From JAWWBN01 sp033720955 (lineage in GTDB: Bacteria; Acidobacteriota; Thermoanaerobaculia; Multivoradales; JAHEKO01), in contig JAWWBN010000112.1 in assembly GCA_033720955.1 (NCBI GenBank), forward strand, positions 1-11,379: a stretch of DNA of 11,379 nt, in the 5' to 3' direction. The translations under genes and the position numbers were made by a program. Below are positions 1 to 6,626 of the stretch, in pieces; the stretch's first letter is position 1; the number at the start of each line of letters is the position of its first letter. The notes under the pieces were generated by a model. It searched no databases. It was not told the DNA's origin and saw only the letters and a list, made by a program, of their open reading frames with translations.

Positions 1-985
1 CCGCCCGCCGCGCCTCCTCGCGCCGCCGGGCCTCGTCGAGGTCGAACTCGCCCAGCGCCTCCTTGACCCGCTTGGCCAGGGCCACGATGTTGGCGTCGGC
101 CTCCTTGAAGACGTCGATCTGGACGCTCTCCTTGCCGTCGGTGCGGGTCAGGATCTGGCGCTCGCGGTGGCTGCGCTCCACCCGGCCGATCGACTTGAGA
201 CGCACGTCGCGCCCCTCGTAGCGGGCCACCACGGTGTCGGCGATCTGGTCCAGGTCCTCGTACTCGTTGAGGGTGCGGACCATGTACTCCGTGCGGCCCT
301 CGGTGAGGGTGCCGCCGGCCAGGTTGATGTTCTCCTGCGCCAGCCGGTCGATCACCGTCTGGATGTTCAGCCCGGTGCGGCGCAGCTCCTCCTCGTCGAG
401 GAGCACGTGGATCTCCTCCTCCAGGCCGCCGCGAACCCGCACCGCCGCCACCCCCTTGATGGGCTCCAGCGCCCGCTTGAGCTGCAGCTCGGCGATCCGC
501 CGGAGCCGGCGCAGCCCCTCCTCGCCGGCGAAACGGTCGCCGCTCCCCGACAGGCTGAGCTCGAGCACCGGGTCCAGCGACGGATCGAAGCGCAGGATCA
601 ACGGCCGCTCGGTCTGCTCGGGGAGGAGAATCAGGTCCAGCTTCTCGAGCGAGTCCTGGATCGCCTGAGACATCTCGGTGTCCCAGGAGAACTCGAGAAC
701 CACGTCGCTGACCCCGGCGCGGCTGATGCTGGAGACCTTGCGCAGGCCGCCGACCACCCCCAGCGCCTCCTCCACCGGCCGGCTGACGTCGTTCTCCACC
801 TCCTCCGGCGCGGCGCCGGGATACTCGGTGCGCACGGTGAGGGTCGGGTAGGAGAGCTCCGGCATCAGGGTCACCGGAAGCCGCCCGTAGGAGAAGTAGC
901 CGAAGACCACCGCGGCCACGAAGACCATGGTGATGGCCACCGGCCGCCGGGTGGTGAAGCTGCCCTGCGGGTCGGACGGGCTCAT
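1..985 (-). CDS. RND efflux pump inner-membrane subunit (AcrB/HAE1-type), N-terminal part, cut by left window edge
   Basis: About 328 residues are present of a family normally about 1,000-1,050 long; the remainder lies to the left of the window. I translated it by hand from the ATG whose first base is 985. The protein opens with a short cytoplasmic tail (MSPSDPQGSFTTRRP), one hydrophobic helix at about residues 15-32, then the periplasmic porter region. Diagnostic stretches are MPELSYPTL followed by EYPGAAPEEVENDVSRPVEE and LRKVSSISRAGVSDVVLEF, which match the PN1 region of proton-driven RND exporters. The pump would sit in the inner membrane and export drugs, lipids or other small molecules together with the adaptor encoded just upstream and an outer-membrane channel not seen here. 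Its start overlaps the adaptor stop as ATGA, so the two are translationally coupled. Family is certain; substrate cannot be read from this fragment. Confidence 0.93.
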   Translation of the reverse strand, partial: MSPSDPQGSFTTRRPVAITMVFVAAVVFGYFSYGRLPVTLMPELSYPTLTVRTEYPGAAPEEVENDVSRPVEEALGVVGGLRKVSSISRAGVSDVVLEFSWDTEMSQAIQDSLEKLDLILLPEQTERPLILRFDPSLDPVLELSLSGSGDRFAGEEGLRRLRRIAELQLKRALEPIKGVAAVRVRGGLEEEIHVLLDEEELRRTGLNIQTVIDRLAQENINLAGGTLTEGRTEYMVRTLNEYEDLDQIADTVVARYEGRDVRLKSIGRVERSHRERQILTRTDGKESVQIDVFKEADANIVALAKRVKEALGEFDLDEARRREEARRA

Positions 986-2190
986 CGCTCGTCGGCTCCG
1001 GCCGCCTCCGCCGCTTCGCCCTGCGCCGTCTCGGCCGAGGCCGTCTGCGCCGCCGTCGCGGTGTCCGGCAGCGGCTCGATCAGGCGCACCTGGGAGCCGT
1101 CCTTGAGCCCCGCCTGCCCGGCGACCACGATGCGGTCGCCCTCCGACAGACCGGCCCCCGGCTCGATGTGCTGGCGGTCCTCGAGCACGGCTCGCACCCG
1201 CAGCCGCTCGACCGTCTTGGCGTCGCCGGCGAGCCGGAAGACGAAGGTCTGGTCGCCGTCGTGGACCAGCGCCCGCTTCGGCACCAGCAGCGCGCTCTCG
1301 TGCACGTCGGTCACGAGCTCCACCGAGACGTACATCCCCGGCAGCAGCCGCTCCCCACGCGGGATCGACACGGTCACCTTGACCGTGCCGCTGCGGGGAT
1401 CGACCCTGGGCGCCAGCCGGACCACCTCGCCCCGCCGGGCGTCGCCACCGGAGGCCGCCGCGAAGACGCGGGCGGGCTGACCTGGCTCGATCCGGGCCAG
1501 CTCCTTCTCCGGCACGTAGACCCGCGCGACGATCGAGTCGAAGTCCACGATGTCGAAGAGGTGCTGGTTGATGGTCACCTGGTCGCCCAGATTCACGAAG
1601 CGGCCGGTCACCGTGCCGCTGATCGGCGCCCTGACCTCGGTGTAGGAGAGCTCGCGGCGGGCGTCGGCCAGCGCCAGCTCGAGCTGCTCCAGCTCGTACC
1701 GCGCCTCGTTGAAGACCTGCTCGCTGATGAGCTGCTGCTCGTAGAGCCGCTCCTGCCGCTTGAACTCTCGGCGCGCCTTCTCGAGCTGGCTCTCGACCCG
1801 AGCCAGGGCGGTGCGCTGGGCCTCGTCCTGCAGCCGCAGCAGCACCTGGCCGCGGCGCACGTCGTCGCCCTCCTCCACCAGGAGCTGCCGCACCTGCCGC
1901 TGCGCCTCGGAGACCACTCGCACCTCACGCTCGGCCTCCAGATTGGTCGAGAAGCGCAGCACCGCCTCGATGCGCCCGCGCCCGAGGGAGGTGACGGCGA
2001 CCGGGACCGACTCGGCGCCCCCTGCCTCGTCCGGGCTCTCGCCGTCGGCGGCGTCCTCCGTGCCGGCGCCGGCGGCCGCGCCCTGCGCCGAGTCGCCGGT
2101 GGCCGGCCCGCAGCCGAGCGCCGATCCGCTCACCGCCAGGGCCAGAACGAGCCCCGGAATCCAGAATCTACGAAGCATCCATTGCAGCAT
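982..2190 (-). CDS. RND periplasmic adaptor (membrane fusion protein), lipoprotein
   Basis: A 402-residue adaptor bridging the inner-membrane RND pump and an outer-membrane channel. The N-terminus has a hydrophobic signal (residues 9-26) ending SALGC, so Cys27 is a likely lipidated residue, then a Thr/Glu/Ala/Gly-rich linker to about residue 65. Next come the first half of the lipoyl/barrel-sandwich domain (VRQLLVEEGDDVRRGQVLL), a coiled-coil hairpin (about 115-175, rich in Glu/Arg/Leu), the second lipoyl half (YTEVRAPISGTVTGRFV), a beta-barrel and the membrane-proximal domain (LLVPKRALV). The C-terminal tail is low-complexity Ala/Glu/Thr. I chose ATG at 2190 because it places the signal peptide at the N-terminus and has AAGGA 11 bases upstream; a GTG at 2268 would add an arginine-rich 26 residues, and an ATG at 2178 lacks a ribosome site. 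Stop overlaps the pump start by four bases. Confidence 0.92.
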   Translation of the reverse strand: MLQWMLRRFWIPGLVLALAVSGSALGCGPATGDSAQGAAAGAGTEDAADGESPDEAGGAESVPVAVTSLGRGRIEAVLRFSTNLEAEREVRVVSEAQRQVRQLLVEEGDDVRRGQVLLRLQDEAQRTALARVESQLEKARREFKRQERLYEQQLISEQVFNEARYELEQLELALADARRELSYTEVRAPISGTVTGRFVNLGDQVTINQHLFDIVDFDSIVARVYVPEKELARIEPGQPARVFAAASGGDARRGEVVRLAPRVDPRSGTVKVTVSIPRGERLLPGMYVSVELVTDVHESALLVPKRALVHDGDQTFVFRLAGDAKTVERLRVRAVLEDRQHIEPGAGLSEGDRIVVAGQAGLKDGSQVRLIEPLPDTATAAQTASAETAQGEAAEAAGADER

Positions 2191-2324
2191 CAGTGACGTC
2201 GTCCTTGTAGTCGATTCGATGTGGAGAGTCCGGGCGGGTCGCCCCCGACCTAACCTACGTCTTCGCACGAGCTCGAGTTTCCGAGGCGCGCGAGCCCCAA
2301 CTCCCCCGCCCCCAGCCTACCTGA

Positions 2325-2360
2325 CGCGCCGGCGCAGGGGTGGGAACCTGCACCGGCGCG
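2325..2360. repeat. GC-rich imperfect inverted repeat (hairpin) in the leader/promoter of the PDZ gene
   Basis: Arms 2325-2338 and 2347-2360 pair over 14 positions with a single C/A mismatch (2333/2352) and an 8-base loop GGTGGGAA. It sits about 70 bases before the PDZ start codon. It could be an operator, a leader hairpin of the mRNA, or a terminator acting leftward or rightward. There is no T-run after either side, which argues against a simple intrinsic terminator. The pairing is directly visible; the role is unknown. Confidence 0.55.
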
Positions 2361-2416
2361 GGGCGTTCTACTGTTCGAGCCCGGCCCGAGACCGGCTCCG
2401 AGACCCGACGACATCG

Positions 2417-2425
2417 AAGGAGGTG
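2417..2425 (+). promoter_or_regulatory. Strong Shine-Dalgarno of the PDZ gene
   Basis: AAGGAGGTG, a near-perfect anti-16S match, lies six bases before ATG 2432. It is the best ribosome site in the window and fixes the start of the PDZ gene. The nucleoside hydrolase, rhodanese and rfbA starts have nothing comparable, so this secreted protein is probably highly translated. Confidence 0.9.
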
Positions 2426-2431
2426 TGTCCC

Positions 2432-3256
2432 ATGTCCAGATCCAAGCTGCCGCTGCTCGCCCTGGCCTGCCTCGCCCTCGTCGCGCTGCTGACGCCCCCC
2501 GGCGGCGCGGCGCCGCAGGACCCCGGTCACGTGGTGGTCCACCGGGTGCACGACTGCGAGGGGGAGGGGTGCGACGAGCGGGAGATCGTCATCCGGAAGT
2601 ACCGCTGCGACGGCGAGGAGTGCGACGACGCCAAGGTCTTCTTCCTGGACGGAGACGGCGCGCAGCTCGAGCTCGACGGCTCCGGCCTGGAGTGGATCGG
2701 CGCGTTGCACGACGGCTCCGGTCTCCACCTGCGGCACGCCCTCGCCGGTCCGCGGACCTTTCTCGGCGTCCAGCTCACCGAGCTGACCCCCGAGCTCCGG
2801 GCCCACTTCGGCGTGCCCGAGGACGCCGGCGTGCTGGTCGCCCGGGTCGAGGAGGGGAGCCCGGCGGCGCGGGCCGGACTGGCGCCCGGCGACATCGTCA
2901 CCGCCGTGGCCGGCACGCCGGTGGCCTCCGGCGCCGCGCTGGCCCACGAGATCCGGGCCCGCGAGGCCGGCGACACCGTGAACCTCGAGGTCTGGCGGGA
3001 CCGCAAGGTCCAGACGCTGTCGGCGACCCTGGAGACGCAGGAGGGCCCCGCGGCCGGGCGTCGCCACCACGTCGTGAAGCTCCGCTGCTCGGAGGGGGAG
3101 GAGTGCGGCGGCCTGGCCGGCCAGCCGCTGACCTTCGACTGCGGCGGCGCCGAGACGTGCGAGGTGAGGGTCCAGTGCGACGGCGACGGGTGCGAGTGCA
3201 CCGCCAACGGCGAGGCGGTGGACTGCCCCGGGATCCCCGGCCTCCCGACCCCCTAG
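2432..3256 (+). CDS. Secreted PDZ-domain protein with cysteine-pair flanks
   Basis: 274 residues. A Sec signal peptide occupies about residues 1-27 (basic n-region, Leu/Ala core, cleavage near GGAA-PQ). The mature chain has a central PDZ domain (about 110-203) with the FLGVQL carboxylate-binding-loop region, VEEGSPAARAGLAPGDIVTAV and the closing strand VNLEVWRDRKVQTL, as in HtrA-type PDZ repeats, but no protease domain. On both sides lie cysteine pairs in acidic, glycine-rich turns: Cys42/47, 59/64, 219/225, 237/243, 249/254 and 256/265, twelve in all. Extended hydrophobic strands (VVVHRV, IVIRKYR, VVKLR) flank the turns, suggesting disulfide-stapled beta hairpins in the periplasm or outside the cell. 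PDZ domains usually bind protein C-termini, so a scaffold or chaperone-adaptor role is possible; the function is not known. It stands alone on the plus strand, divergent from the efflux operon. Confidence 0.85.
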   Translation: MSRSKLPLLALACLALVALLTPPGGAAPQDPGHVVVHRVHDCEGEGCDEREIVIRKYRCDGEECDDAKVFFLDGDGAQLELDGSGLEWIGALHDGSGLHLRHALAGPRTFLGVQLTELTPELRAHFGVPEDAGVLVARVEEGSPAARAGLAPGDIVTAVAGTPVASGAALAHEIRAREAGDTVNLEVWRDRKVQTLSATLETQEGPAAGRRHHVVKLRCSEGEECGGLAGQPLTFDCGGAETCEVRVQCDGDGCECTANGEAVDCPGIPGLPTP

Positions 3257-3290
3257 CCACTCCGCTGTCCGTCGCCCCGCGAGCTCCGAC

Positions 3291-3323
3291 GGCCCGCGGT
3301 ACGCTACCGGCGTGCCGCGGGCC
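3291..3323. repeat. Perfect 9-bp inverted repeat bracketing the nucleoside hydrolase start
   Basis: GGCCCGCGG (3291-3299) and CCGCGGGCC (3315-3323) are perfect reverse complements with a 15-base loop that contains both the -10-like TACGCT and the GTG start codon. The right arm is followed by TTTCTC, so for transcripts reading in from the PDZ gene this resembles an intrinsic terminator; for transcripts starting here it could be an operator. In DNA this GC-rich a few arms of this length are expected by chance. Confidence 0.45.
3300..3305 (+). promoter_or_regulatory. Putative -10 element of a leaderless promoter for the nucleoside hydrolase
   Basis: TACGCT fits the TANNNT -10 pattern and ends six bases before the GTG start. 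No Shine-Dalgarno lies between it and the PDZ stop. That spacing is what leaderless mRNAs in high-GC bacteria show. No clear -35 box is visible, so this remains a candidate. Confidence 0.4.
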
Positions 3324-4298
3324 TTTCTCATCGACACCGACACCGCTTCCGACGACGCGGTGGCGCTGCTCATGGCGCTGCGCCACCCGGACGTCGAAGT
3401 GGTGGCGGTGACCGTGGTGTCGGGCAATGTGCCGGTGGATCAGGGGGTGGCCAACGCCCTGCTCACCGTCGAGCTGGCCGGCGCGAGGGTGCCCGTCTAC
3501 CGCGGCGCCGCCGCGCCGCTGGCCCGCCCGGCGGTCTACGCCTACTGGTTCCACGGGCGGGACGGCCTGGGCGACATGGGCTACCCTCCGGCGCGCTCCG
3601 CCGCGGCCCCGGGCGAGGCGGCGGAGGCGATCGTGCGGGCCGCCCGCCAGCATCCCGGTCTGACCCTGGTCACCCTCGGCCCGCTGACCAACCTGGCGCG
3701 GGCGCTGGAGCGCGACCCGGGGCTCCCCCGCCGGGTGGGCCGCTGCGTGGTGATGGGCGGGGCCGCCTGCACCGTGGGCAACGTCACACCCGCCGCCGAG
3801 TTCAACCTCTTCGTGGACCCCGAAGCGGCGCAACGCGTCTTCCTCTCGGGGCTCCCTCTCGAGATGGTGGGCTGGGAGCTCTGCCGGGGCGCGGCCAATC
3901 TGACCGAGACGGAGATGGCGGAGATCCGGGCCCTCGGCACCCCGCTGGCCGATTTCACCCTGGACTGCAACCGCACCGCCATCGAGGCCAACCGCGCCCA
4001 GTCGGGGGACCCGGGGATGGCGCTGCCCGACCCGGTGGCGATGGCCATCGCCCTCGACCCGGGGGTCTGCACGCGGCGCGGCGAGCACTACGTCCAGGTC
4101 GAGACCGCGAGCGAGCTGACGCGCGGGATGACGGTGGTGGACGCTCTCGACGTGACCCACGACGAGCGCAACGCCCCGGTCTGGGGCGAGCTCCGGCGCC
4201 GGCCGCCCAACGTCACCGTGTGCTGGGAGATCGACGTCGCGGCCTGGAAGCGGAGCCTCCGGGCGGCGCTGGCGCCGGCCGCGGAGCGGGTCTCGTGA
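3312..4298 (+). CDS. Nucleoside hydrolase (IU-NH superfamily) with an altered active site
   Basis: 328 residues, the usual family length. It should hydrolyse the N-glycosidic bond of a nucleoside to base plus ribose in the cytoplasm. The hallmark Ca-binding motif DTDTASDDA is at residues 8-16, then HGRDGLG (81-87), LGPLTNLA (122-129), MGG (148-150), TPAAEFNLFVDPEAA (159-173) and LPDPVAMA (238-245), whose Asp240 matches the second Ca ligand. Two positions are unusual. The histidine that precedes this Asp in Crithidia IU-NH is Pro239, and the usual Asp-Val-Thr stretch reads Glu-Leu-Cys191. The fold assignment is firm, but base preference and even nucleoside specificity are open. Start GTG 3312 puts the Ca motif at the expected place. 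The stop overlaps the ribokinase start (GTGA), so the pair is coupled and the liberated ribose is probably phosphorylated by the next enzyme. Confidence 0.88.
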   Translation: MPRAFLIDTDTASDDAVALLMALRHPDVEVVAVTVVSGNVPVDQGVANALLTVELAGARVPVYRGAAAPLARPAVYAYWFHGRDGLGDMGYPPARSAAAPGEAAEAIVRAARQHPGLTLVTLGPLTNLARALERDPGLPRRVGRCVVMGGAACTVGNVTPAAEFNLFVDPEAAQRVFLSGLPLEMVGWELCRGAANLTETEMAEIRALGTPLADFTLDCNRTAIEANRAQSGDPGMALPDPVAMAIALDPGVCTRRGEHYVQVETASELTRGMTVVDALDVTHDERNAPVWGELRRRPPNVTVCWEIDVAAWKRSLRAALAPAAERVS

Positions 4299-5212
4299 GC
4301 CGCCCCAGGCTGGTGGTCGTGGGCAGCTCCAACACCGACATGGTGGTCCGATCGCCGCGGCTGCCGGCGCCGGGCGAGACTGTCCTCGGGGGCCAGTTCG
4401 CCATGGCCGCGGGGGGCAAGGGGGCCAACCAGGCGGTGGCCGCCGCCCGGCTGGGGGCCCTCGTGACCCTGGTGGCGCGGCTCGGCCGGGATCCGTTCGG
4501 CGACACCGCCGAGGCGGGGCTGGCTTCGGAGGGGATCGATCTGTCGCACCTCTCCCGCCATCCCGAGGCCGTCTCCGGGGTCGCGCTGATCCTGGTCGAC
4601 GCCGGGGGCGAGAACCTGATCTCCGTCGCGCCGGGAGCCAACGCGACCCTGGACGCGGCGGCGGTGGAGGCGGCCGCCGGGGCCATCCGCCGGGCGGACG
4701 CGCTCCTGCTCCAACTGGAGGTGCCCCTGGCGGCGGTGGCCCGCGCCGCCGAGCTCGCCTTCGAGGCGGGAGTCCCGGTCCTGCTGGACCCGGCCCCGGC
4801 GCGGCCGCTGCCCGACGAGCTGCTGGCCCGGGTCGCCGATCTGACCCCCAACGAGGGGGAAGCGGAGGCCCTGACGGGTGTCGCCGCGGACTCCGAGGGG
4901 GGCGCCCGCGAGGCGGCCGAGCGGCTGCTGGCGCGGGGAGCGCGGCGGGTCGTCGTCACGCGCGGCGCCGCGGGGGCCCTGCTCTGCTCCCCGGGGTCGG
5001 CGCTGGCGCTCCCGGCGCCGCGGGCCGACGCCGTGGACACGACCGCCGCCGGCGACGCGTTCAGCGGCGCCCTGGCCGTGGCTCTCGCCTCGGGCCAGGA
5101 GGAGACGGAGGCGGTCCGCTTCGCCAATCGCGTGGCCGCCGTCGCCGTGACCCGCCTCGGCGCCCAGCCCTCTCTGCCCTGGCGGCGCGAGCTCGCCGGG
5201 AGCGACGGATGA
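4295..5212 (+). CDS. rbsK: Ribokinase (PfkB family)
   Basis: 305 residues, typical of ribokinase. It phosphorylates D-ribose at O5 with ATP, feeding the pentose phosphate pathway and PRPP synthesis. The N-terminal substrate part reads GSSNTDMVV with Asp15, then APGETVLGG and the PfkB signature GGKGANQAVAAARLGA (about residues 40-55). The C-terminal ATP/catalytic signature DTTAAGDAF (248-256) supplies the anion hole and catalytic base Asp254; LTPNEGEAEALTG is the conserved mid-protein motif. DTTAAGD, rather than the DTxGAGD of other PfkB kinases, favours true ribokinase. I start it at GTG 4295, overlapping the hydrolase stop by four bases; an upstream in-frame ATG at 4220 would lie inside the hydrolase and add a non-conserved 25 residues. 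No ribose transporter is nearby, which suggests the ribose comes from nucleosides cleaved by the neighbour. Confidence 0.93.
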   Translation: MSRPRLVVVGSSNTDMVVRSPRLPAPGETVLGGQFAMAAGGKGANQAVAAARLGALVTLVARLGRDPFGDTAEAGLASEGIDLSHLSRHPEAVSGVALILVDAGGENLISVAPGANATLDAAAVEAAAGAIRRADALLLQLEVPLAAVARAAELAFEAGVPVLLDPAPARPLPDELLARVADLTPNEGEAEALTGVAADSEGGAREAAERLLARGARRVVVTRGAAGALLCSPGSALALPAPRADAVDTTAAGDAFSGALAVALASGQEETEAVRFANRVAAVAVTRLGAQPSLPWRRELAGSDG

Positions 5213-5258
5213 GCCGCCGCGGCCCGCGAGGGGCGCCCGCCGCGCCCCCCGACCTCCC

Positions 5259-6590
5259 ATGAGCGAGCCCCGCGCCGCCACGCCGTCCCGCCACCGCCTG
5301 GTCGTGGTGGGTGGCGGCTTCGCCGGCCTGACGGCGGTGCGCGCCCTGGCCCGGGCGCCAGTCGAGATCACCCTGCTGGACCGGCGCAACTACCACCTCT
5401 TCCAGCCGCTGCTCTACCAGGTCGCCACCGGAGGACTCTCGCCGGCCGACATCAGCGCCCCGCTGCGCGGCGTCCTGAAACGGCAGAGGAACGCCGCCGT
5501 CCTGCTGGCCGAGGCGACCGGGATCGACGTCGAGGCGCGCCGCGTCGAGCTCGAGCGGGGGAGCCTGCCCTACGACACCCTCCTGGTGGCCACCGGCGCC
5601 ACCCATCACTACTTCGGTCATCCCGGGTGGCAGGAGCGGGCGCCGGGCCTCAAGACGATCGAGGACGCCACCGCCATCCGCGGCCGGATTCTGCGCGCCT
5701 TCGAGGACGCCGAGCGCGAGAGCGACGAGGCGGCTCGGCGAGCCCTGCTCACCTTCGTGGTGGTCGGCGCCGGGCCCACCGGGGTCGAGCTGGCCGGAGC
5801 GATCGGCGAGCTCGCCGCCCACACCCTGAAGCGGGACTTCCGCCGGATCGACCCCGCCACCGCCCGGATCCTCCTGGTGGAGGCCGCCGGGCGGCCGCTG
5901 CCCCCCTACCCGGAGTCGCTCTCGCGGGCCGCGGCCGAGTCGCTCTCGCGGCTGGGCGTCGAGCTCCTGACCGGCACCCGCATCGAGGAGATCGATCCGG
6001 AGGGCGTGGTGGTCTCCTCGGGCGAGGGGCGGCGGCGGATCCCCGCCGCCACCGTTCTCTGGGCAGCCGGCGTCCAGGCGTCGCCGCTCGCCAGCGCGCT
6101 CGCCGAGCAGACCGGCGCCGAGCTCGACGGCAACGGCCGCATCCGGGTGCAGCCCGACCTCTCCCTGCCGGGACACCCCGAGGTGCTGGTGCTGGGCGAC
6201 ATGTGCCGGCTGGACGACGCGGAGGGCAACCCCCTGCCGGGGGTGGCCCCGGTGGCCATGCAGCAGGGCCGCCACGCTGCCCGCTCCCTTCGCCGCCGGC
6301 TCGCCGGGAAGAGCACACGGCCCTTCCGCTACCGTGACCGGGGCTCGCTGGCGGTGATCGGACGCGCCGCCGCGGTGGCCGAGCTGGGGCCGCTGCGCTT
6401 CTCCGGCTACCCCGCCTGGCTGCTCTGGCTCTTCGTCCACATCATGTACCTGGTGGGCTTCGCCAACCGGATGCTGGTGCTCTTCCAGTGGGCCTACAGC
6501 TACCTGACCCGCGGACGGGGCGCGCGTCTGATCACGGGCGAGATCGCCGAGAAGCCGCCGGCCTCCTCCGGCGGTCGCGAGAGCGGCTGA
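5259..6590 (+). CDS. ndh: Type II NADH:quinone oxidoreductase (NDH-2 family)
   Basis: 443 residues, a normal length. A single-subunit flavoprotein that passes electrons from NADH to membrane quinone without pumping protons. The FAD-binding dinucleotide fold starts at VVVGGGFAGL (residues 15-24), followed by the family-typical RRNYHLFQPLLYQVATG. The NADH-binding fold is VVGAGPTGVELAGAIGEL (168-185). FAD is also contacted by VLGDM (about 311-315) and MQQGRHAARSL (334-344). The C-terminal segment from about 383 to 425 is hydrophobic and amphipathic and should anchor the enzyme to the inner membrane. Sulfide:quinone reductase is a relative, but the only cysteine is in GDMC, so the redox-active cysteines of that enzyme are missing. 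Same strand as rbsK with a 46-base gap, so co-transcription is possible although function does not link them. The ATG at 5259 has a poor ribosome site. Confidence 0.92.
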   Translation: MSEPRAATPSRHRLVVVGGGFAGLTAVRALARAPVEITLLDRRNYHLFQPLLYQVATGGLSPADISAPLRGVLKRQRNAAVLLAEATGIDVEARRVELERGSLPYDTLLVATGATHHYFGHPGWQERAPGLKTIEDATAIRGRILRAFEDAERESDEAARRALLTFVVVGAGPTGVELAGAIGELAAHTLKRDFRRIDPATARILLVEAAGRPLPPYPESLSRAAAESLSRLGVELLTGTRIEEIDPEGVVVSSGEGRRRIPAATVLWAAGVQASPLASALAEQTGAELDGNGRIRVQPDLSLPGHPEVLVLGDMCRLDDAEGNPLPGVAPVAMQQGRHAARSLRRRLAGKSTRPFRYRDRGSLAVIGRAAAVAELGPLRFSGYPAWLLWLFVHIMYLVGFANRMLVLFQWAYSYLTRGRGARLITGEIAEKPPASSGGRESG

Positions 6591-6603
6591 CCGGGTCGGG
6601 CGG

Positions 6604-6626
6604 CCTCGGCGCGGCTACGGCCGAGG
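6604..6626. terminator. Possible bidirectional hairpin between convergent genes
   Basis: CCTCGGC (6604-6610) pairs with GCCGAGG (6620-6626) across a 9-base loop. It spans the end of the minus-strand lipoprotein gene and lies 14 bases after the NADH dehydrogenase stop. Its position between convergent ends suits a terminator, but no T-tract follows on either strand and such arms arise by chance in DNA this GC-rich. Confidence 0.3.

Larger units (their letters stand above)
2191..2431. promoter_or_regulatory. Divergent intergenic region between efflux operon and PDZ gene
   Basis: This 241-base gap must hold the promoters for the leftward efflux operon and the rightward PDZ gene. I see no convincing TTGACA/TATAAT pair on either strand. 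On the minus strand the best -10-like words are around 2251-2257 (TAGGTT/TTAGGT); on the plus strand TACTGT at 2369-2374 is a weak candidate. The gap also contains the hairpin at 2325-2360 and the strong Shine-Dalgarno at 2417-2425, listed separately. No convincing short coding gene is visible. Confidence 0.6.

Noticed and set aside
2197..2212. Minus strand reads GACTACAAGGACGACG, identical to the first 16 bases of a common FLAG-tag coding sequence
   Set aside because: It lies in the 5' region of the adaptor gene and is out of frame with both candidate starts. The match stops after 16 bases, so I take it as coincidence rather than vector sequence.
2191..2268. GTG at 2268 as start of the adaptor gene
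   Set aside because: It would put an arginine-rich 26-residue tail before a normal lipoprotein signal peptide; ATG 2190 has an AAGGA site and a proper signal.
982..6440. Long open frames on the opposite strand of real genes (for example 1168-2196 plus, 2255-3427 minus, 4088-5389 minus, 5061-6440 minus)
   Set aside because: They are rich in Arg/Gly/Pro/Ala, match no family and mirror genes with clear domains. In DNA this GC-rich, stop codons are rare in all frames.
5259..6590. Sulfide:quinone oxidoreductase, suggested by the rhodanese nearby
   Set aside because: The protein has a single cysteine and shows NDH-2 motifs (RRNYHLFQPLLYQVATG and a C-terminal membrane anchor), so the redox-active cysteines needed for sulfide oxidation are absent.
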